DNA from: Massilia frigida
GTDB lineage: Bacteria > Pseudomonadota > Gammaproteobacteria > Burkholderiales > Burkholderiaceae_D
Assembly: GCF_011682175.1 (NCBI RefSeq)
Contig: NZ_WHJG01000006.1
Span: 186,001-250,000 of the forward strand
Direction of reading: 5' to 3'
Length of the DNA stretch: 64,000 nt
In this document: positions 48,877 to 58,827 of the stretch, in pieces
Layout of the letters: every line of letters begins with the position of its first letter
Numbering within the stretch: the first letter of the stretch is position 1
Translations under genes and position numbers: made by a program
The notes under the pieces: generated by a model
Database searches by the model: none
Told to the model about the DNA's origin: nothing
Seen by the model: only the letters and a program-made list of their open reading frames with translations

Positions 48877-50711
48877 CTACAATTATCGATTTCCAGGCGG
48901 CGTTGGTGAGCCTATCGGCCGAGCCGTCCGATCCGCAAATGCGGCTTCCGATGCATCCCAAACTGGTAGCAGGTGTTCAGCCAGTCTGGCACAGCCGCGA
49001 ATGCCTGATCATGGTGGGCGGTCCAACAACGATCACGCTGCGTGGGAAAGCGGTTTCGGTCGTCCTTCCTTCGCTCCTGCCGCTGTTGGACGGCACACGC
49101 ACGCTGGCGCAGATTGGCGAGCAGATGCGCGGTATCGGCGCACGTGCCGTTCAGCAGGCTTTGATGCTGCTCTTCATGCGTGGCTTGCTGGTGGGAGAAC
49201 CCGTGCCATGCACCGACCCACTGCAGCTCGAACTCGAACGCGACGCGCGTTGGCGGCGTCTGCTCAATACCTACGAGCGGTATCTGGACGAGACCCGCGT
49301 TTGCCAGTCCGCCGGCGCAGTCCTCGCCGCGATGCGGCGTGGCAAGCTTCTCCTGATCAGCGATAGCGGGTACGCCATTACCGTGCTCAAGGCACTAAAG
49401 GAGCTCGGGCTCGGTTGCGCAACCCTGCTCACGCCGCACGCCGACTTGGTGGAACAGGCAACGGCCTTGTCCGATGCCAGTTGGGACCTGAAGGTACAGC
49501 AGCAGCCTCTCGATGCGCTGCTTGCGGCGAACGATGAACACGATGCAGTGTGCGCCTTCATCAGTGCAGAGCCGGCCGTCGAACGCGCGCTAGCGCTCGG
49601 CGATGCGCTGCATGGCCAGCGCCTGCTCTACGCAGTGCTTGGCGAGCGCGAGCTACGCATCGGCCCTTGCGTCGATGTGCCATCCTCGGCTTGCCTGCAT
49701 TGCGCCAAGGCGAGCGGCACGTTCGAGCGAGGCAACGACAGGCATTACGGGGCGTTGGAACTGGAGTTAGGTGCCGAACGCGTGGCCCATAAGCTCTTGC
49801 AGCTCTTCACGCACGTCGTCGCAATCGACAGCATTGAGCGCAGCGAAACACTGGACAGCGATACCTTGGTGTTTACCGCCCAGCCCGTATTTCGCCAATT
49901 CGGCTGCTCTCACTGCGCGCCCTTGAGTGCATCGTGGCCTGAGCGTCCCGGTCTGGATTTAGGGGGGGCACGGTTGGCCCCGCTACCCTGGTTTTACCAC
50001 CGCAGTAGCCAACATGCGGCGTATGCGATGGCGCCCAAGGGGCACCAGGTGCATTACGCGAGCAAGAACAAGCAAGCCAGTGCCGGTGGCTATAAGATCT
50101 ACCGCTCAAGGCCGAGCACGGCGCTAGCCGAGCTGGATAAGCAATCCCCCCGCTTCGCACAGCTGTCGCAGCTGCTGGGCTCGGCCGTGGGGCGCCGCGT
50201 CTGGCAAGCTGGGCCAAACTTGAGCTTCGCGCTGCGCTTGACGCCCAGCGGCGGCAACATGTCCTCGCAGAATGTGTACGTACTATCCTATGAAGAACAC
50301 ACGCGCGGTTGCTATTACTTCAACCCACGCGGATATTGGCAGCGCTTGGCCGATCACGCGCCGGCATTGACGCAGCTCGGTCTGCTTTGTGATGGTGACT
50401 TGCAGCCGCGCTTTGCGTTGCTGCTGACCTGTTCGCATGCGCGGCTCGAGTCCAAGTACAATAATGCCGCCTACCGTTATGCCTTTTATGACGCTGGGAC
50501 GCTTGTCGCAAGCTTGCAAGCCTTGGCACCGCAACATGAATTTATTTGCCATACCAGCGCCCATTTCGACGACGATGCGGTTGCGGCATTGTTTGGCGGT
50601 TTGCAAACCAACGAATTCGCCACTGCCGTCGTTGTTCTGACGGACGCCTCTCTGACTGCAATACCGAATCAAGTCAATGCAGACACGAACATGTTCGCCG
50701 CCAACGAATAG
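48873..50711 (+). CDS. Fused leader-binding E1-like and SagB-like protein
   Basis: 612 aa with three parts. Residues about 28-110 look like a PqqD-type winged helix (RRE) that would bind the leader. Residues about 125-390 are an E1/ThiF-like domain with zinc cysteines C274/C277 (ACLHC) and C345/C348 (GCSHC). Residues about 400-600 are a SagB/nitroreductase-like domain (GGYKIYRSRPSTALAEL; RLTPSGGNMSSQNVYVLS; RLESKYNNAAYRYAFYDAG). It probably recruits the precursor to the YcaO enzyme and may help oxidise azolines. It is the last gene of the cluster and overlaps the preceding gene by ATGA. No terminator is seen after it. Confidence 0.82.
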   Translation: MTTIIDFQAALVSLSAEPSDPQMRLPMHPKLVAGVQPVWHSRECLIMVGGPTTITLRGKAVSVVLPSLLPLLDGTRTLAQIGEQMRGIGARAVQQALMLLFMRGLLVGEPVPCTDPLQLELERDARWRRLLNTYERYLDETRVCQSAGAVLAAMRRGKLLLISDSGYAITVLKALKELGLGCATLLTPHADLVEQATALSDASWDLKVQQQPLDALLAANDEHDAVCAFISAEPAVERALALGDALHGQRLLYAVLGERELRIGPCVDVPSSACLHCAKASGTFERGNDRHYGALELELGAERVAHKLLQLFTHVVAIDSIERSETLDSDTLVFTAQPVFRQFGCSHCAPLSASWPERPGLDLGGARLAPLPWFYHRSSQHAAYAMAPKGHQVHYASKNKQASAGGYKIYRSRPSTALAELDKQSPRFAQLSQLLGSAVGRRVWQAGPNLSFALRLTPSGGNMSSQNVYVLSYEEHTRGCYYFNPRGYWQRLADHAPALTQLGLLCDGDLQPRFALLLTCSHARLESKYNNAAYRYAFYDAGTLVASLQALAPQHEFICHTSAHFDDDAVAALFGGLQTNEFATAVVVLTDASLTAIPNQVNADTNMFAANE

Positions 50712-50993
50712 GATTCATCTGGCCTTCCGGCTGCACTGGACTTGGCGCGGCCTGCTTAGCGGCAGATCAACGCGGTTGGACTGCGCCAGTCGCACGGCCC
50801 CCGACGGCAGCCGCGCCGACGCCAGTTTCGTGGCCGGGGTCTTGCTCGACAAGTGCGCGCGCCACCAGCCCTTGATCGCAGATTGTGCTTGTTACGTCGG
50901 CTCGCACCATGCCTGCACCCATGGATGCGTGAGCAGTCCGGGGGCGGCATGGCGAAGCAGGGCGATGAACTGGTCGCGAAAGACAATGAGCAT
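50712..50993. other. Intergenic region at the right end of the RiPP cluster, with repeat copy 2
   Basis: 282 bp between the last RiPP gene (plus) and the convergent pseudouridine synthase gene (minus). It contains the second copy of the 40-bp repeat and no recognisable gene or T-tailed hairpin. Short open frames here have no ribosome site. Confidence 0.5.
50873..50912 (+). repeat. Imperfect 40-bp direct repeat, copy 2 (right of the RiPP cluster)
   Basis: Matches 38836-38875 at 35 of 40 positions in the same orientation; the five differences are single substitutions with no gaps. It lies 161 bp beyond the end of the RiPP cluster. It could be an old target duplication, an attachment-site remnant or a dispersed genomic repeat. 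Confidence 0.7.
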
Positions 50994-51740
50994 TCAGAAC
51001 TGCTCGTCAGGCCGCAGATAGCGCCATTGCCCGACCGGCAGGTCGCCCAGCTTGACCTTGCCGATACGCACGCGTTTCAGGCCAAGCACTTTCAATCCCA
51101 CCATATCGCACATGCGGCGGATCTGGCGCTTCTTGCCTTCTCTCAAGGTGAAGCTGAGCTGGTCGTCATTCTGCCAGCGCACCTTGGCCGCCAGCAGCGG
51201 CTTGCCGTCCATCCACAAGCCGAAGCACAGCTTCTTCAGGTCCGATTCCGGCAGCTTGCCTTCCTTGGTGTACTGCACGCGCACCAGGTATTCCTTTTCG
51301 ATGGCGGTATCCTGACCGATCAGGGTTTTCGCCACGCGCCCATCCTGCGTGAGGATCAGCAGCCCGACCGAATCGATGTCGAGCCGTCCGGCCGGCACCA
51401 GCGAGCGCAATTGGGTCGGGTGGAAGGTTTCCGGCGACGGGTCGTCGGCCCAGCGGTTCTCGGCCTTGATCAGCGCCACGGCCGGGGTGTAGCCATCTTC
51501 GGCCTGGCCGCTGACATAGCCCATCGGTTTGTTGATCAGCACGGTAACGCGCTTGGATTGCTCGGCCGCGGCCTGGCGCTCGACGGTGATTTTCTGGTGC
51601 GGCAGCACTTTGCTGCCCAGTTCGGAGATGACCTGGCCATCGACCCGCACCCAGCCGCGGGCGATCCATTCATCGGCTTCGCGGCGCGACGAGAGCCCCA
51701 GTTCGGACATGCGTTTGGAGAGGCGTACTAATTCAGTCAT
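50994..51740 (-). CDS. Pseudouridine synthase, RsuA/RluB/E/F family (likely RluF)
   Basis: 248 aa. An N-terminal S4 RNA-binding domain (RLSKRMSELGLSSRREADEWI) is followed by the synthase core with the catalytic aspartate in AGRLDIDSVGLLILT and the C-terminal REGKKRQIRRMCDMVGLKV block. The enzyme converts uridine to pseudouridine in 23S rRNA. The single S4 domain and the IGKVKLGDLPVGQWRYL ending look most like RluF, but subfamily choice by eye is uncertain. It is the third gene after map and glnD on the minus strand, 51 bp behind glnD. Confidence 0.85.
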   Translation of the reverse strand: MTELVRLSKRMSELGLSSRREADEWIARGWVRVDGQVISELGSKVLPHQKITVERQAAAEQSKRVTVLINKPMGYVSGQAEDGYTPAVALIKAENRWADDPSPETFHPTQLRSLVPAGRLDIDSVGLLILTQDGRVAKTLIGQDTAIEKEYLVRVQYTKEGKLPESDLKKLCFGLWMDGKPLLAAKVRWQNDDQLSFTLREGKKRQIRRMCDMVGLKVLGLKRVRIGKVKLGDLPVGQWRYLRPDEQF

Positions 51741-51791
51741 GGCTTGCTTTTAAGGTTACTTAAAGGGTTACTGGAAAGGGAAATCTGGATA

Positions 51792-54374
51792 TCACACGCG
51801 CAGCGCGTCGAGCAGGTCGGTTTCGAGCTGGATCTGGTTGCGTGCGTTGTTGAGCACGGCGCCGTCGACCAGGAACACGTCTTCCACGCGCTCGCCCAGG
51901 GTCATGATCTTGGCCGTGTGCAGGTTGATGCGGTAGCGCGCGAGCACATTGGCGATGGCGTACAGCAGCCCGGTACGGTCGTTGGCGGCAATCGACAGCA
52001 GGTAATACTGGCCGCGCTCGTCGGGCCGCAAATCGACCGTCGGCGTGAGCGGGAAGGTGCGCGACAGGCGCGAGAGGCGCCCGCGCGTGGGCGCCGGCAA
52101 GGGCGCCTGCGAAGTCAGCAGTTCGCAAATCTCGTGCTCGATCAGGTTGATGATGTCGCGGTAACTCTTGGCGAAGCTCTGCTCGGTCACCATGAAGGTG
52201 TCGAGCGCGTAGCCGTGCCGGGTCGTATGGATCTTGGCGTCGAGAATGCTGAAATTCTTGCGGTCGAAATAGCTGCAAATGCGTGCGAACAGGTCGGGCT
52301 GGTCCTTGACGTAGACGGCCACCTGCAAGCCTTCGCCAATCGGCGCCAGGCGGCATTTGACGACCGGCGTGACGCTGCCCAGCTTATCCCACAGGCAGCG
52401 GGTCTGCCAGGCGATGTCGGAAGCGTCGTGGCGCAAAAAGTAGGCGACGTCGAGCTGCTTCCACAGGTCGACATGGGCGATGTCGGGCAGGCCGTACAGG
52501 CGCAGCGTGGCCATCGCTTCTTCCTGGCGGTTTTTCAGTTCGCGGTCGGCCGAATGCGGCTCGCCCCCCAGCACGCGCAGGGTCACGCGGTACAGGTCTT
52601 CGAGCAGCTTGGCCTTCCACGCGTTCCACACCTTGGGGCTGGTGCCGCGGATATCGGCAACCGTGAGCAGGTATAGCGCGGTCAGGTGGCGCTCGTCCTT
52701 GACCACTTTGGCGAAGCTTTCGATCACGTCCGGGTCCGACAGGTCCTGCTTTTGCGCGACCTGCGACATGGTCAGGTGGTTCTCGACCAGGAAGACCACC
52801 AGTTCGGTATCTTCCGAGCCGATGGCGTGCTCTTCGCAGAACTGGGCGGCGTCCACGGTGCCGAGCTTGGAATGGTCGCCGCCACGGCCCTTGGCGATGT
52901 CGTGGAACAGCGCGGCCACGTACAGCAGCCAGGACTTGCGGAAGTTGGCGATCAGCTGGCTGCAGAACGGGTATTCGTGCGCGTGCTCGGTCATCGTGAA
53001 GCGGCGCATGTTGCGCACCACCATCAGGATATGCTGGTCGACCGTGTACACATGGAACAGGTCGTGCTGCATCTGGCCCACGATGCGGCGGAAGTTGGGC
53101 AGGTAGCGTCCCAGGATGCTGGTGTCGTTCATGCGCCGCAGCGCGTGCACCAGGCCCACCGGCGCTTGCAGGATGCGCAGGAAGAGGGCGCGGTTGACCG
53201 GATCTTCGCGGAATTTGGTGTCGATCTCGAAGCGCGCGTGCCACAGCGCGCGCATGGTGCGCGCCGTCATGCCCTTGAGGTGAGGGCGCTCGGTCATCAG
53301 CACGAACACTTCCAGCACCGTCGACGGTTGCCGGGTGAAGGTGTGGTCGTGCGCGATGTCGATCAGGCCGTTGACATCGTTGAAGCGCTCGTTGATCGCC
53401 TCGGCCTCGTTGGCCTCGGGGAATAGCTGCGCTTCGATATTTTGCAGCATGATGGTGTTGAGCTGGGTGACCGTCTTGGCCGCCCAGTAATAGCGCTGCA
53501 TCAGGTATTCGCTGGCGCGGCGCGCGTTGATGCCTTCGCCGGTGGTTTTCAGGCCGAAGCTTTCCGCGATCGGCGTCTGGACGTCGAACACCAGGCGGTC
53601 TTCGCGCCGGTTGGCGTGCAGGTGCAGGCGCACGCGGATATCCTTGAAGGCGCGCTCCTTTTCCATCAGCTGGCGCGCTTCGGTCTGGGTGATCAGGCCG
53701 CGCGTGGCCAGCTGGCCCCAGGAATTGGCCAGCCCGGCCGCCTTGGCCACCCACAGGATGACTTGCAGGTCGCGCAGGCCGCCCGGGCTTTCCTTGACGT
53801 TCGGTTCCAGCGAGAAGGCCGTGTCTTCGTATTTGGCGTGGCGCAGGCGCATTTCGGCCGCCTTGGCGTGGAAAAACGCGCGCGGGTCGAGCGCACCGAG
53901 GTAACGCTCCTGCAATTGCTCGAACAGGTGCGCGTCGCCGCACACCAGGCGCGCCTCTAACAGGCTCGTTTGCACCGTGATGTCGGCCTTCGACTCGCTC
54001 ATGCACTCGTCGATGGTGCGGATGCTGTGGCCGATTTCCAGGCCCAGGTCCCACAGCATCTGCACCAGCTCTTCCAGCTTGGCCTGGGTGATGGCGTCGG
54101 CAGGTTCGCCCAGCAAGATCAGCAGGTCGACATCAGAGTACGGAAACAGTTCGCCGCGCCCGTAGCCGCCCACGCCTACCAGTGCGGTGGAGGCGGGCAG
54201 GCCGACCGTTTGCCACGCTTCGGTCAGTACCTCGTCGACGCTGTGGCGCAGGCCGCGCAGCAGCTTTTCGGGCTTGCCGTCGGCACGGAAGGCGGCGATC
54301 AGCAGCGTCCGCTCCGCCTTCAGCCTTTGCTTGAGGAGGTCGCGGGACTGCTTCTTGAGCGCGGCGGCGGGCAT
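51792..54374 (-). CDS. glnD: Bifunctional [protein-PII] uridylyltransferase/uridylyl-removing enzyme
   Basis: 860-aa nitrogen sensor that uridylylates PII proteins when glutamine is low and removes the group when it is high. Domains in order: nucleotidyltransferase with [19 protein letters not shown] (catalytic GG and DxD), a helical PII-interaction region, an HD domain for removal ([15 protein letters not shown] around residue 490), and two C-terminal ACT domains that sense glutamine. All motifs are intact and the length is normal. It starts 12 bp after map, so map-glnD are read together. Confidence 0.96.
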   Translation of the reverse strand: MPAAALKKQSRDLLKQRLKAERTLLIAAFRADGKPEKLLRGLRHSVDEVLTEAWQTVGLPASTALVGVGGYGRGELFPYSDVDLLILLGEPADAITQAKLEELVQMLWDLGLEIGHSIRTIDECMSESKADITVQTSLLEARLVCGDAHLFEQLQERYLGALDPRAFFHAKAAEMRLRHAKYEDTAFSLEPNVKESPGGLRDLQVILWVAKAAGLANSWGQLATRGLITQTEARQLMEKERAFKDIRVRLHLHANRREDRLVFDVQTPIAESFGLKTTGEGINARRASEYLMQRYYWAAKTVTQLNTIMLQNIEAQLFPEANEAEAINERFNDVNGLIDIAHDHTFTRQPSTVLEVFVLMTERPHLKGMTARTMRALWHARFEIDTKFREDPVNRALFLRILQAPVGLVHALRRMNDTSILGRYLPNFRRIVGQMQHDLFHVYTVDQHILMVVRNMRRFTMTEHAHEYPFCSQLIANFRKSWLLYVAALFHDIAKGRGGDHSKLGTVDAAQFCEEHAIGSEDTELVVFLVENHLTMSQVAQKQDLSDPDVIESFAKVVKDERHLTALYLLTVADIRGTSPKVWNAWKAKLLEDLYRVTLRVLGGEPHSADRELKNRQEEAMATLRLYGLPDIAHVDLWKQLDVAYFLRHDASDIAWQTRCLWDKLGSVTPVVKCRLAPIGEGLQVAVYVKDQPDLFARICSYFDRKNFSILDAKIHTTRHGYALDTFMVTEQSFAKSYRDIINLIEHEICELLTSQAPLPAPTRGRLSRLSRTFPLTPTVDLRPDERGQYYLLSIAANDRTGLLYAIANVLARYRINLHTAKIMTLGERVEDVFLVDGAVLNNARNQIQLETDLLDALRV

Positions 54375-54386
54375 GGCGGCTTGGCC

Positions 54387-55214
54387 TCAGGCCGTGACGG
54401 CGGCGCTGGCCGGGATGATGAAGGCCGGCGGCGGCGGCGAGCCGGCCGAGACGGTCAGCACTTCGTAGCCGGTGTCGGTGACGAGAATGGTGTGTTCCCA
54501 CTGGGCGGACGGCTTCTTGTCCTTGGTCTTGATGGTCCAGCCATCGCCCATTTCCTTGATCTCGCGGCGGCCGGCGTTGATCATCGGCTCGATGGTGAAG
54601 ATCATGCCCGCTTCCAGGCGCTCCAGCGTACCTGGACGGCCGTAGTGCAAGACCTGCGGCTCTTCGTGGAAGACCTTGCCGATGCCGTGGCCGCAAAATT
54701 CGCGCACCACGCTGTAGCCGTTCTTTTCGGCGTGCTGCTGGATAACGTGGCCGATGTCGCCCAGGTGCGCGCCCGGCTTGACCTGGGCAATGCCGAGCCA
54801 CATGCATTCGTAGGTGACTTCGGAGAGGCGCTTGCCCAGAATGGTTGGCTTGCCGACCAGGAACATGCGGCTGTTGTCGCCGTGGTAGCCATCCTTGATG
54901 ACAGTGATGTCGAGGTTGACCATGTCGCCATCCTTGAGCACCTTGTCGCCCGGGATGCCGTGGCAGATCACGTCGTTGACGGAGGTGCAGATGGCTTTCG
55001 GGTAGGGCGTGTAGCCCGGCGGGCAATAGTTGAGCGGGGCGGGGATGGTGCCCTGCACGTTGACCATGTATTCATGGCAAAGACGGTCCAGTTCGCCAGT
55101 GGTGACGCCGACCTTGACGAAGGGCGTGATGTAGTCGAGCACTTCGGAGCCGAGGCGGCCGGCGATGCGCATGCCTTCGATGTCGGCGGGAGTTTTGATC
55201 GAGATGTTGGACAT
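54387..55214 (-). CDS. map: Methionine aminopeptidase, type I
   Basis: 275 aa. Removes the initiator methionine from new proteins. The five metal ligands of the pita-bread fold are present: aspartates in NLDITVI and YHGDNSR, histidine in FCGHGIG, and glutamates in TIEPM and WEHTI. The C-terminal ~18 residues (SPPPPAFIIPASAAVTA) are a short Pro/Ala extension. Start MSNISIK is preferred over a TTG three codons earlier. It is divergent from rpsB, a common arrangement in proteobacteria. Confidence 0.95.
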   Translation of the reverse strand: MSNISIKTPADIEGMRIAGRLGSEVLDYITPFVKVGVTTGELDRLCHEYMVNVQGTIPAPLNYCPPGYTPYPKAICTSVNDVICHGIPGDKVLKDGDMVNLDITVIKDGYHGDNSRMFLVGKPTILGKRLSEVTYECMWLGIAQVKPGAHLGDIGHVIQQHAEKNGYSVVREFCGHGIGKVFHEEPQVLHYGRPGTLERLEAGMIFTIEPMINAGRREIKEMGDGWTIKTKDKKPSAQWEHTILVTDTGYEVLTVSAGSPPPPAFIIPASAAVTA

Positions 55215-55577
55215 AGTTAGCAATCGGCAATAAATCGGTAAGAATCAGTAACAGCGGGAGGATGGTGCGAAAACCCGTGCAAATATGGCGACCATTATAA
55301 GGGATAACTCCGCGTCGTTCCTGCGAGGCTGCCCGGTTGCGCTCGCCGCCCCACTTGACGTAGCCACCCATCGTTCCCGCCGAGTGCCGCCTTGGCGCGC
55401 GAACGACGGGGGACTTGAAGTAATCCCCAAATGCGGTTAGAATCTCGGGTTGCTTGAATTCGCTTTCGGGCAATGTTGTTAAGTAATGCCACAAATCTTG
55501 TTAAAATCGCGAATCCGGTCGCAAAGGGTGCCTGTATGGTGACTGACCGGATTCCAGACCCAACCCTGGAGAATTAC
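55215..55577. other. Divergent map-rpsB intergenic region
   Basis: 363 bp holding the opposing promoters of map and rpsB and the rpsB 5' leader of about 65 bases after the extended -10. The leader may bind ribosomal protein S2 for feedback control, as known in other proteobacteria, but no structure was resolved here. No gene was seen. Confidence 0.5.
55499..55507 (+). promoter_or_regulatory. Extended -10 promoter element of rpsB
   Basis: TGTTAAAAT (TG-n-TAAAAT) lies 70 bases before the rpsB start codon. TTGTTA at 55476-55481 is a possible -35, though at 20 bases the spacing is long, which an extended -10 tolerates. Confidence 0.45.
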
Positions 55578-56327
55578 ATGTCCGTAACAATGCGTGAAAT
55601 GCTGGAAGCCGGTGTCCACTTCGGTCACCAAACCCGTTTTTGGAACCCAAAAATGGCGCCGTTCATTTTCGGCCACCGCAACAAGATTCATATCATCAAC
55701 TTGGAAAAGACGATGGGTATGTATCAGGAAGCCATGAAAACCATCAAGCAAGTCGCGTCCAACCGCGGCACGATCCTGATGGTCGGCACCAAGCGTCAAG
55801 CGCGCGAAATCATCGCCGCTGAAGCTGCACGTGCTGGCGTTCCTTTCGTCGACCAGCGCTGGTTGGGCGGCATGCTGACCAACTTCAAGACCATCAAGAC
55901 CTCGATCAAGCGCCTGAAAGACATGGAAGCCCAGGTTGAAGACGGTTCGGTTGAGAAGCTGTCGAAAAAAGAAGGCCTGATGTTCCAGCGCGAAATGGTC
56001 AAGCTGCAAAAAGCCATCGGCGGTATCAAGGACATGGGCGGCGTTCCTGACGCAATCTTCGTCGTCGACGTCGGCTACCACAAAGGCGCGATCACCGAAG
56101 CCGGCAAGCTGGGCATCCCTGTTATCGGCATCGTCGATACCAACCACTCGCCAGAAGGCGTGACCCACGTCATTCCAGGCAACGACGATTCGTCCAAAGC
56201 CATCATGCTGTACGCCCGTGGCGTTGCTGATGCGATCCTGGAAGGCCGTGCAAACGCCTCCAACGAAATCGTTGAGCTGGTTAAATCGGCTGGCGACGAG
56301 TTCGTCGAAGTCTCCGAGCAGGCTTAA
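55578..56327 (+). CDS. rpsB: 30S ribosomal protein S2
   Basis: 249 aa, normal size. N terminus [20 protein letters not shown] and the [13 protein letters not shown] block are diagnostic of S2, which binds the neck of the 30S subunit and recruits S1. The start has TGGAGAATTAC upstream; the open frame extends further 5' but without S2 similarity. It is followed by a terminator hairpin and tsf. Codon use is noticeably more biased than in neighbouring genes, as expected for a highly expressed gene. Confidence 0.98.
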   Translation: MSVTMREMLEAGVHFGHQTRFWNPKMAPFIFGHRNKIHIINLEKTMGMYQEAMKTIKQVASNRGTILMVGTKRQAREIIAAEAARAGVPFVDQRWLGGMLTNFKTIKTSIKRLKDMEAQVEDGSVEKLSKKEGLMFQREMVKLQKAIGGIKDMGGVPDAIFVVDVGYHKGAITEAGKLGIPVIGIVDTNHSPEGVTHVIPGNDDSSKAIMLYARGVADAILEGRANASNEIVELVKSAGDEFVEVSEQA

Positions 56328-56356
56328 TTGCTTCAGGCGCCAGGCGCCGCGGAAAT

Positions 56357-56389
56357 CAAAAGGGGTAGCAGCAGCTCCCCCTTTTTTTT
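56357..56389 (+). terminator. Terminator/attenuator between rpsB and tsf
   Basis: An AAAAGGGG arm pairs with CCCCCTTTT around AGCAGCAGCT, followed by eight T residues. It lies about 30 bases after the rpsB stop and likely lets part of transcription through into tsf, giving different levels of S2 and EF-Ts. Confidence 0.8.
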
Positions 56390-56422
56390 AAACAGAATAT
56401 GTCACAAATTTAGGAGAAACAC

Positions 56423-57331
56423 ATGGCAGCGATTACAGCAGCGATGGTAGGCGAACTGCGCGCGAAAACCGACGCGCCAATGATGCAATGCAAAAAAGCA
56501 CTGACCGAAGCCGATGGCGACATGGCACGTGCTGAAGAAATCCTGCGCGTCAAACTGGGCACCAAAGCAACCAGCAACGCAACCCGCATCACCGCTGAAG
56601 GCGTTGTAGCAACCTTCATCGCTGGCAATGTCGGCGCCCTGGTTGAAGTCAACAGCGAAACCGACTTCGTTGCCAAGAACGATGACTTCCTGGCCCTGGC
56701 GAACAACGCCGCGCGCCTGGTTGCCGAAAACAACCCGGCCGACGTCGCCGCCCTGCTGGCCCTGCCACTCGATGGCAAGACCCTGGACGAAGTGCGTATC
56801 GCCCTGATCGGCAAGATCGGCGAGAACATGACGATCCGCCGCTTCCAGCGTTTCGACACCACCGGCAAGCTGGCATCGTACCTGCACGGCACCCGTATCG
56901 GTGTCGTGGTCGAGTTCGAAGGCGCCGACGAGCAAGTTGGTAAAGACGTGGCCATGCACATTGCTGCAATGAAGCCAGTGTCGCTGTCGTCGGACCAGGT
57001 GCCTGCTGAACTGATCGAAAAAGAGCGTTCGGTTGCTGCTCTGAAAGCTCAGGAAGATGCGGACGTCGCGGTTGCCGCCGGCAAGCCAGTGCAGTCGCCG
57101 GAAATCCTGGCCAAGCGCCTGGAAGGCTCGATCCAGAAGTATCTGAAAGAAGTGTCGCTGCTGAACCAATCGTTCGTCAAGAACGACAAGCAATCGATCG
57201 AACAGATGCTGAAAGAAAAAAACACCACCGTGAAAGCATTCACGATGTATGTTGTTGGTGAAGGCATCGAGAAAAAGCAAGACGATTTCGCTGCCGAGGT
57301 TGCGGCGCAAATGGCTGCTAACAAGCAGTAA
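56423..57331 (+). CDS. tsf: Elongation factor Ts
   Basis: 302-aa nucleotide exchange factor for EF-Tu. The N-terminal UBA-like module ([19 protein letters not shown] and the following MQCKKAL) and the core motif [11 protein letters not shown] are intact. The start has TTAGGAGAAACAC upstream. It lies between two terminator hairpins in the conserved order rpsB-tsf-pyrH-frr. Confidence 0.98.
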   Translation: MAAITAAMVGELRAKTDAPMMQCKKALTEADGDMARAEEILRVKLGTKATSNATRITAEGVVATFIAGNVGALVEVNSETDFVAKNDDFLALANNAARLVAENNPADVAALLALPLDGKTLDEVRIALIGKIGENMTIRRFQRFDTTGKLASYLHGTRIGVVVEFEGADEQVGKDVAMHIAAMKPVSLSSDQVPAELIEKERSVAALKAQEDADVAVAAGKPVQSPEILAKRLEGSIQKYLKEVSLLNQSFVKNDKQSIEQMLKEKNTTVKAFTMYVVGEGIEKKQDDFAAEVAAQMAANKQ

Positions 57332-57340
57332 GTGTGAAAG

Positions 57341-57363
57341 CGGGCCGGAAGGCCCGTTTTTTT
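57341..57363 (+). terminator. Rho-independent terminator after tsf
   Basis: CGGGCC (57341-57346) and GGCCCG (57351-57356) form a perfect 6-bp stem with a 4-base loop, followed by seven T residues (57357-57363), 9 bases after the tsf stop. Confidence 0.88.
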
Positions 57364-57433
57364 AATCTGCGCACATGAAAGTGTGCGCACGGCAAGACCG
57401 AATACAAACCGTCATTTTTTGGAGCCCACCCCC

Positions 57434-58150
57434 ATGTCGAAACCAGCCTACAAACGCGTACTCCTGAAATTGTCTGGCGAAGCACTGATGGGCGATGATC
57501 CTTACGGCATCAACCGCGCGACGATCGAGCGCATGGTCGCCGATGTCGCGGAAGTAGCGAACCTGGGCGTGGAACTGGCCGTCGTCATTGGCGGCGGCAA
57601 CATCTTCCGTGGCGTCGCGCCCGGTGCCCAGGGCATGGACCGCGCCACTGCCGATTACATGGGCATGCTGGCCACCGTGATGAACGCGCTGGCCCTGGCT
57701 GACGCCATGCGCCACGTCGGCATCGTCGCCCGCGTCATGTCGGCCATCGCCATCGAGCAGGTGGTCGAGCCTTATGTGCGCCCGAAAGCGCTGCAATACC
57801 TGGAAGAGGGCAAGGTCGTCGTGTTCGCCGCCGGCACCGGCAATCCTTTCTTCACCACCGATACCGCCGCCGCCTTGCGCGGTTCGGAAATCAGCGCCGA
57901 AATCGTGCTCAAGGCCACCAAGGTCGACGGTGTCTACACCGCCGACCCGAAGAAGGACCCGAACGCCACCCGCTACGAGTCGATTACGTTCGACGAAGCC
58001 ATTTCCAAGCACTTGCAGGTGATGGATGCGACCGCGTTCGCGCTGTGCCGCGACCAGAAACTGCCGATCAAGGTGTTCTCCATCGTCAAGCCGGGCGCGC
58101 TCAAGCGCGTGATCATGGGCGAAGACGAAGGTACACTGGTACACGTTTAA
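57434..58150 (+). CDS. pyrH: UMP kinase
   Basis: 238-aa hexameric bacterial UMP kinase that makes UDP for RNA and sugar-nucleotide synthesis. Motifs: [10 protein letters not shown] at the N terminus, [11 protein letters not shown], and [16 protein letters not shown] binding nucleotide. The start [12 protein letters not shown] has GGAG 9 bases upstream. It begins after the tsf terminator, so it probably has its own promoter as well as read-through. Confidence 0.97.
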   Translation: MSKPAYKRVLLKLSGEALMGDDPYGINRATIERMVADVAEVANLGVELAVVIGGGNIFRGVAPGAQGMDRATADYMGMLATVMNALALADAMRHVGIVARVMSAIAIEQVVEPYVRPKALQYLEEGKVVVFAAGTGNPFFTTDTAAALRGSEISAEIVLKATKVDGVYTADPKKDPNATRYESITFDEAISKHLQVMDATAFALCRDQKLPIKVFSIVKPGALKRVIMGEDEGTLVHV

Positions 58151-58177
58151 TATCATTCAGAGCTACAGGAGAGCAGC

Positions 58178-58738
58178 ATGACTATCGCTGACGTCAAGAA
58201 AAACGCGCAAGAGCGCATGAACAAGTCGATCGATACCCTCAAGGCCGACCTGGCCAAGGTCCGCACCGGCCGCGCCCACACCGGCATCCTCGATCACATC
58301 ATGGTCGATTACTATGGTTCGGCCACCGCGCTGACCCAGATCGCCAACGTGACCCTGATCGACGCCCGCACCATCGGCGTGCAGCCGTGGGAAAAGAAGA
58401 TGCTGACCACGGTGGAAAAAGCCATTCGCGATGCCGACCTCGGTCTCAATCCTTCGTCGCAGGGCGACATGATCCGCGTGCCGACCCCGCCGCTGACCGA
58501 AGAACGCCGCAAGGAAATGGTCAAGCTGGTCAAGGGCGAGGCGGAAGATGCCAAGATCGCGATCCGGAATATCCGCCGCGATGCCAACGAGTCGCTCAAA
58601 AAGCTGGTCAAGGACAAGGCTTGCTCGGAAGATGATGAGCGCCGCGCATCCGACGAAATCCAGAAACTGACCGACAAGTTCGTCATTGATGTCGATAAAA
58701 TGGTTGCTGAAAAAGAAAAAGAAGTCCTGACGGTGTAG
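58178..58738 (+). CDS. frr: Ribosome recycling factor
   Basis: 186 aa, the usual length. It splits post-termination ribosomes together with EF-G. The opening ([20 protein letters not shown]), [11 protein letters not shown] and IRNIRRDAN are family-typical. A strong AGGAGAGC ribosome site precedes ATG 58178. It lies 27 bp after pyrH. Confidence 0.98.
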   Translation: MTIADVKKNAQERMNKSIDTLKADLAKVRTGRAHTGILDHIMVDYYGSATALTQIANVTLIDARTIGVQPWEKKMLTTVEKAIRDADLGLNPSSQGDMIRVPTPPLTEERRKEMVKLVKGEAEDAKIAIRNIRRDANESLKKLVKDKACSEDDERRASDEIQKLTDKFVIDVDKMVAEKEKEVLTV

Positions 58739-58827
58739 AGTAAGAGGACGCGAAGGCAGGGTCTGCCCACGCGGAGGCGGACCCAAGCGTCCGCTTCCCA
58801 TGCATTTGTTCTAGATAGTCTGGATTT

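Noticed and set aside
38836-50912. Classical integrative element with attachment sites
   Set aside because: The flanking repeats are imperfect, no integrase gene lies between them and no tRNA gene adjoins either copy, so only an old or indirect insertion event is proposed.
50677-51021. 114-codon frame over the right end of the RiPP cluster, possibly a second small peptide because it contains several Cys
   Set aside because: It begins inside the last RiPP gene, lacks a ribosome site and leader-like composition, and runs into the convergent rRNA-modification gene.
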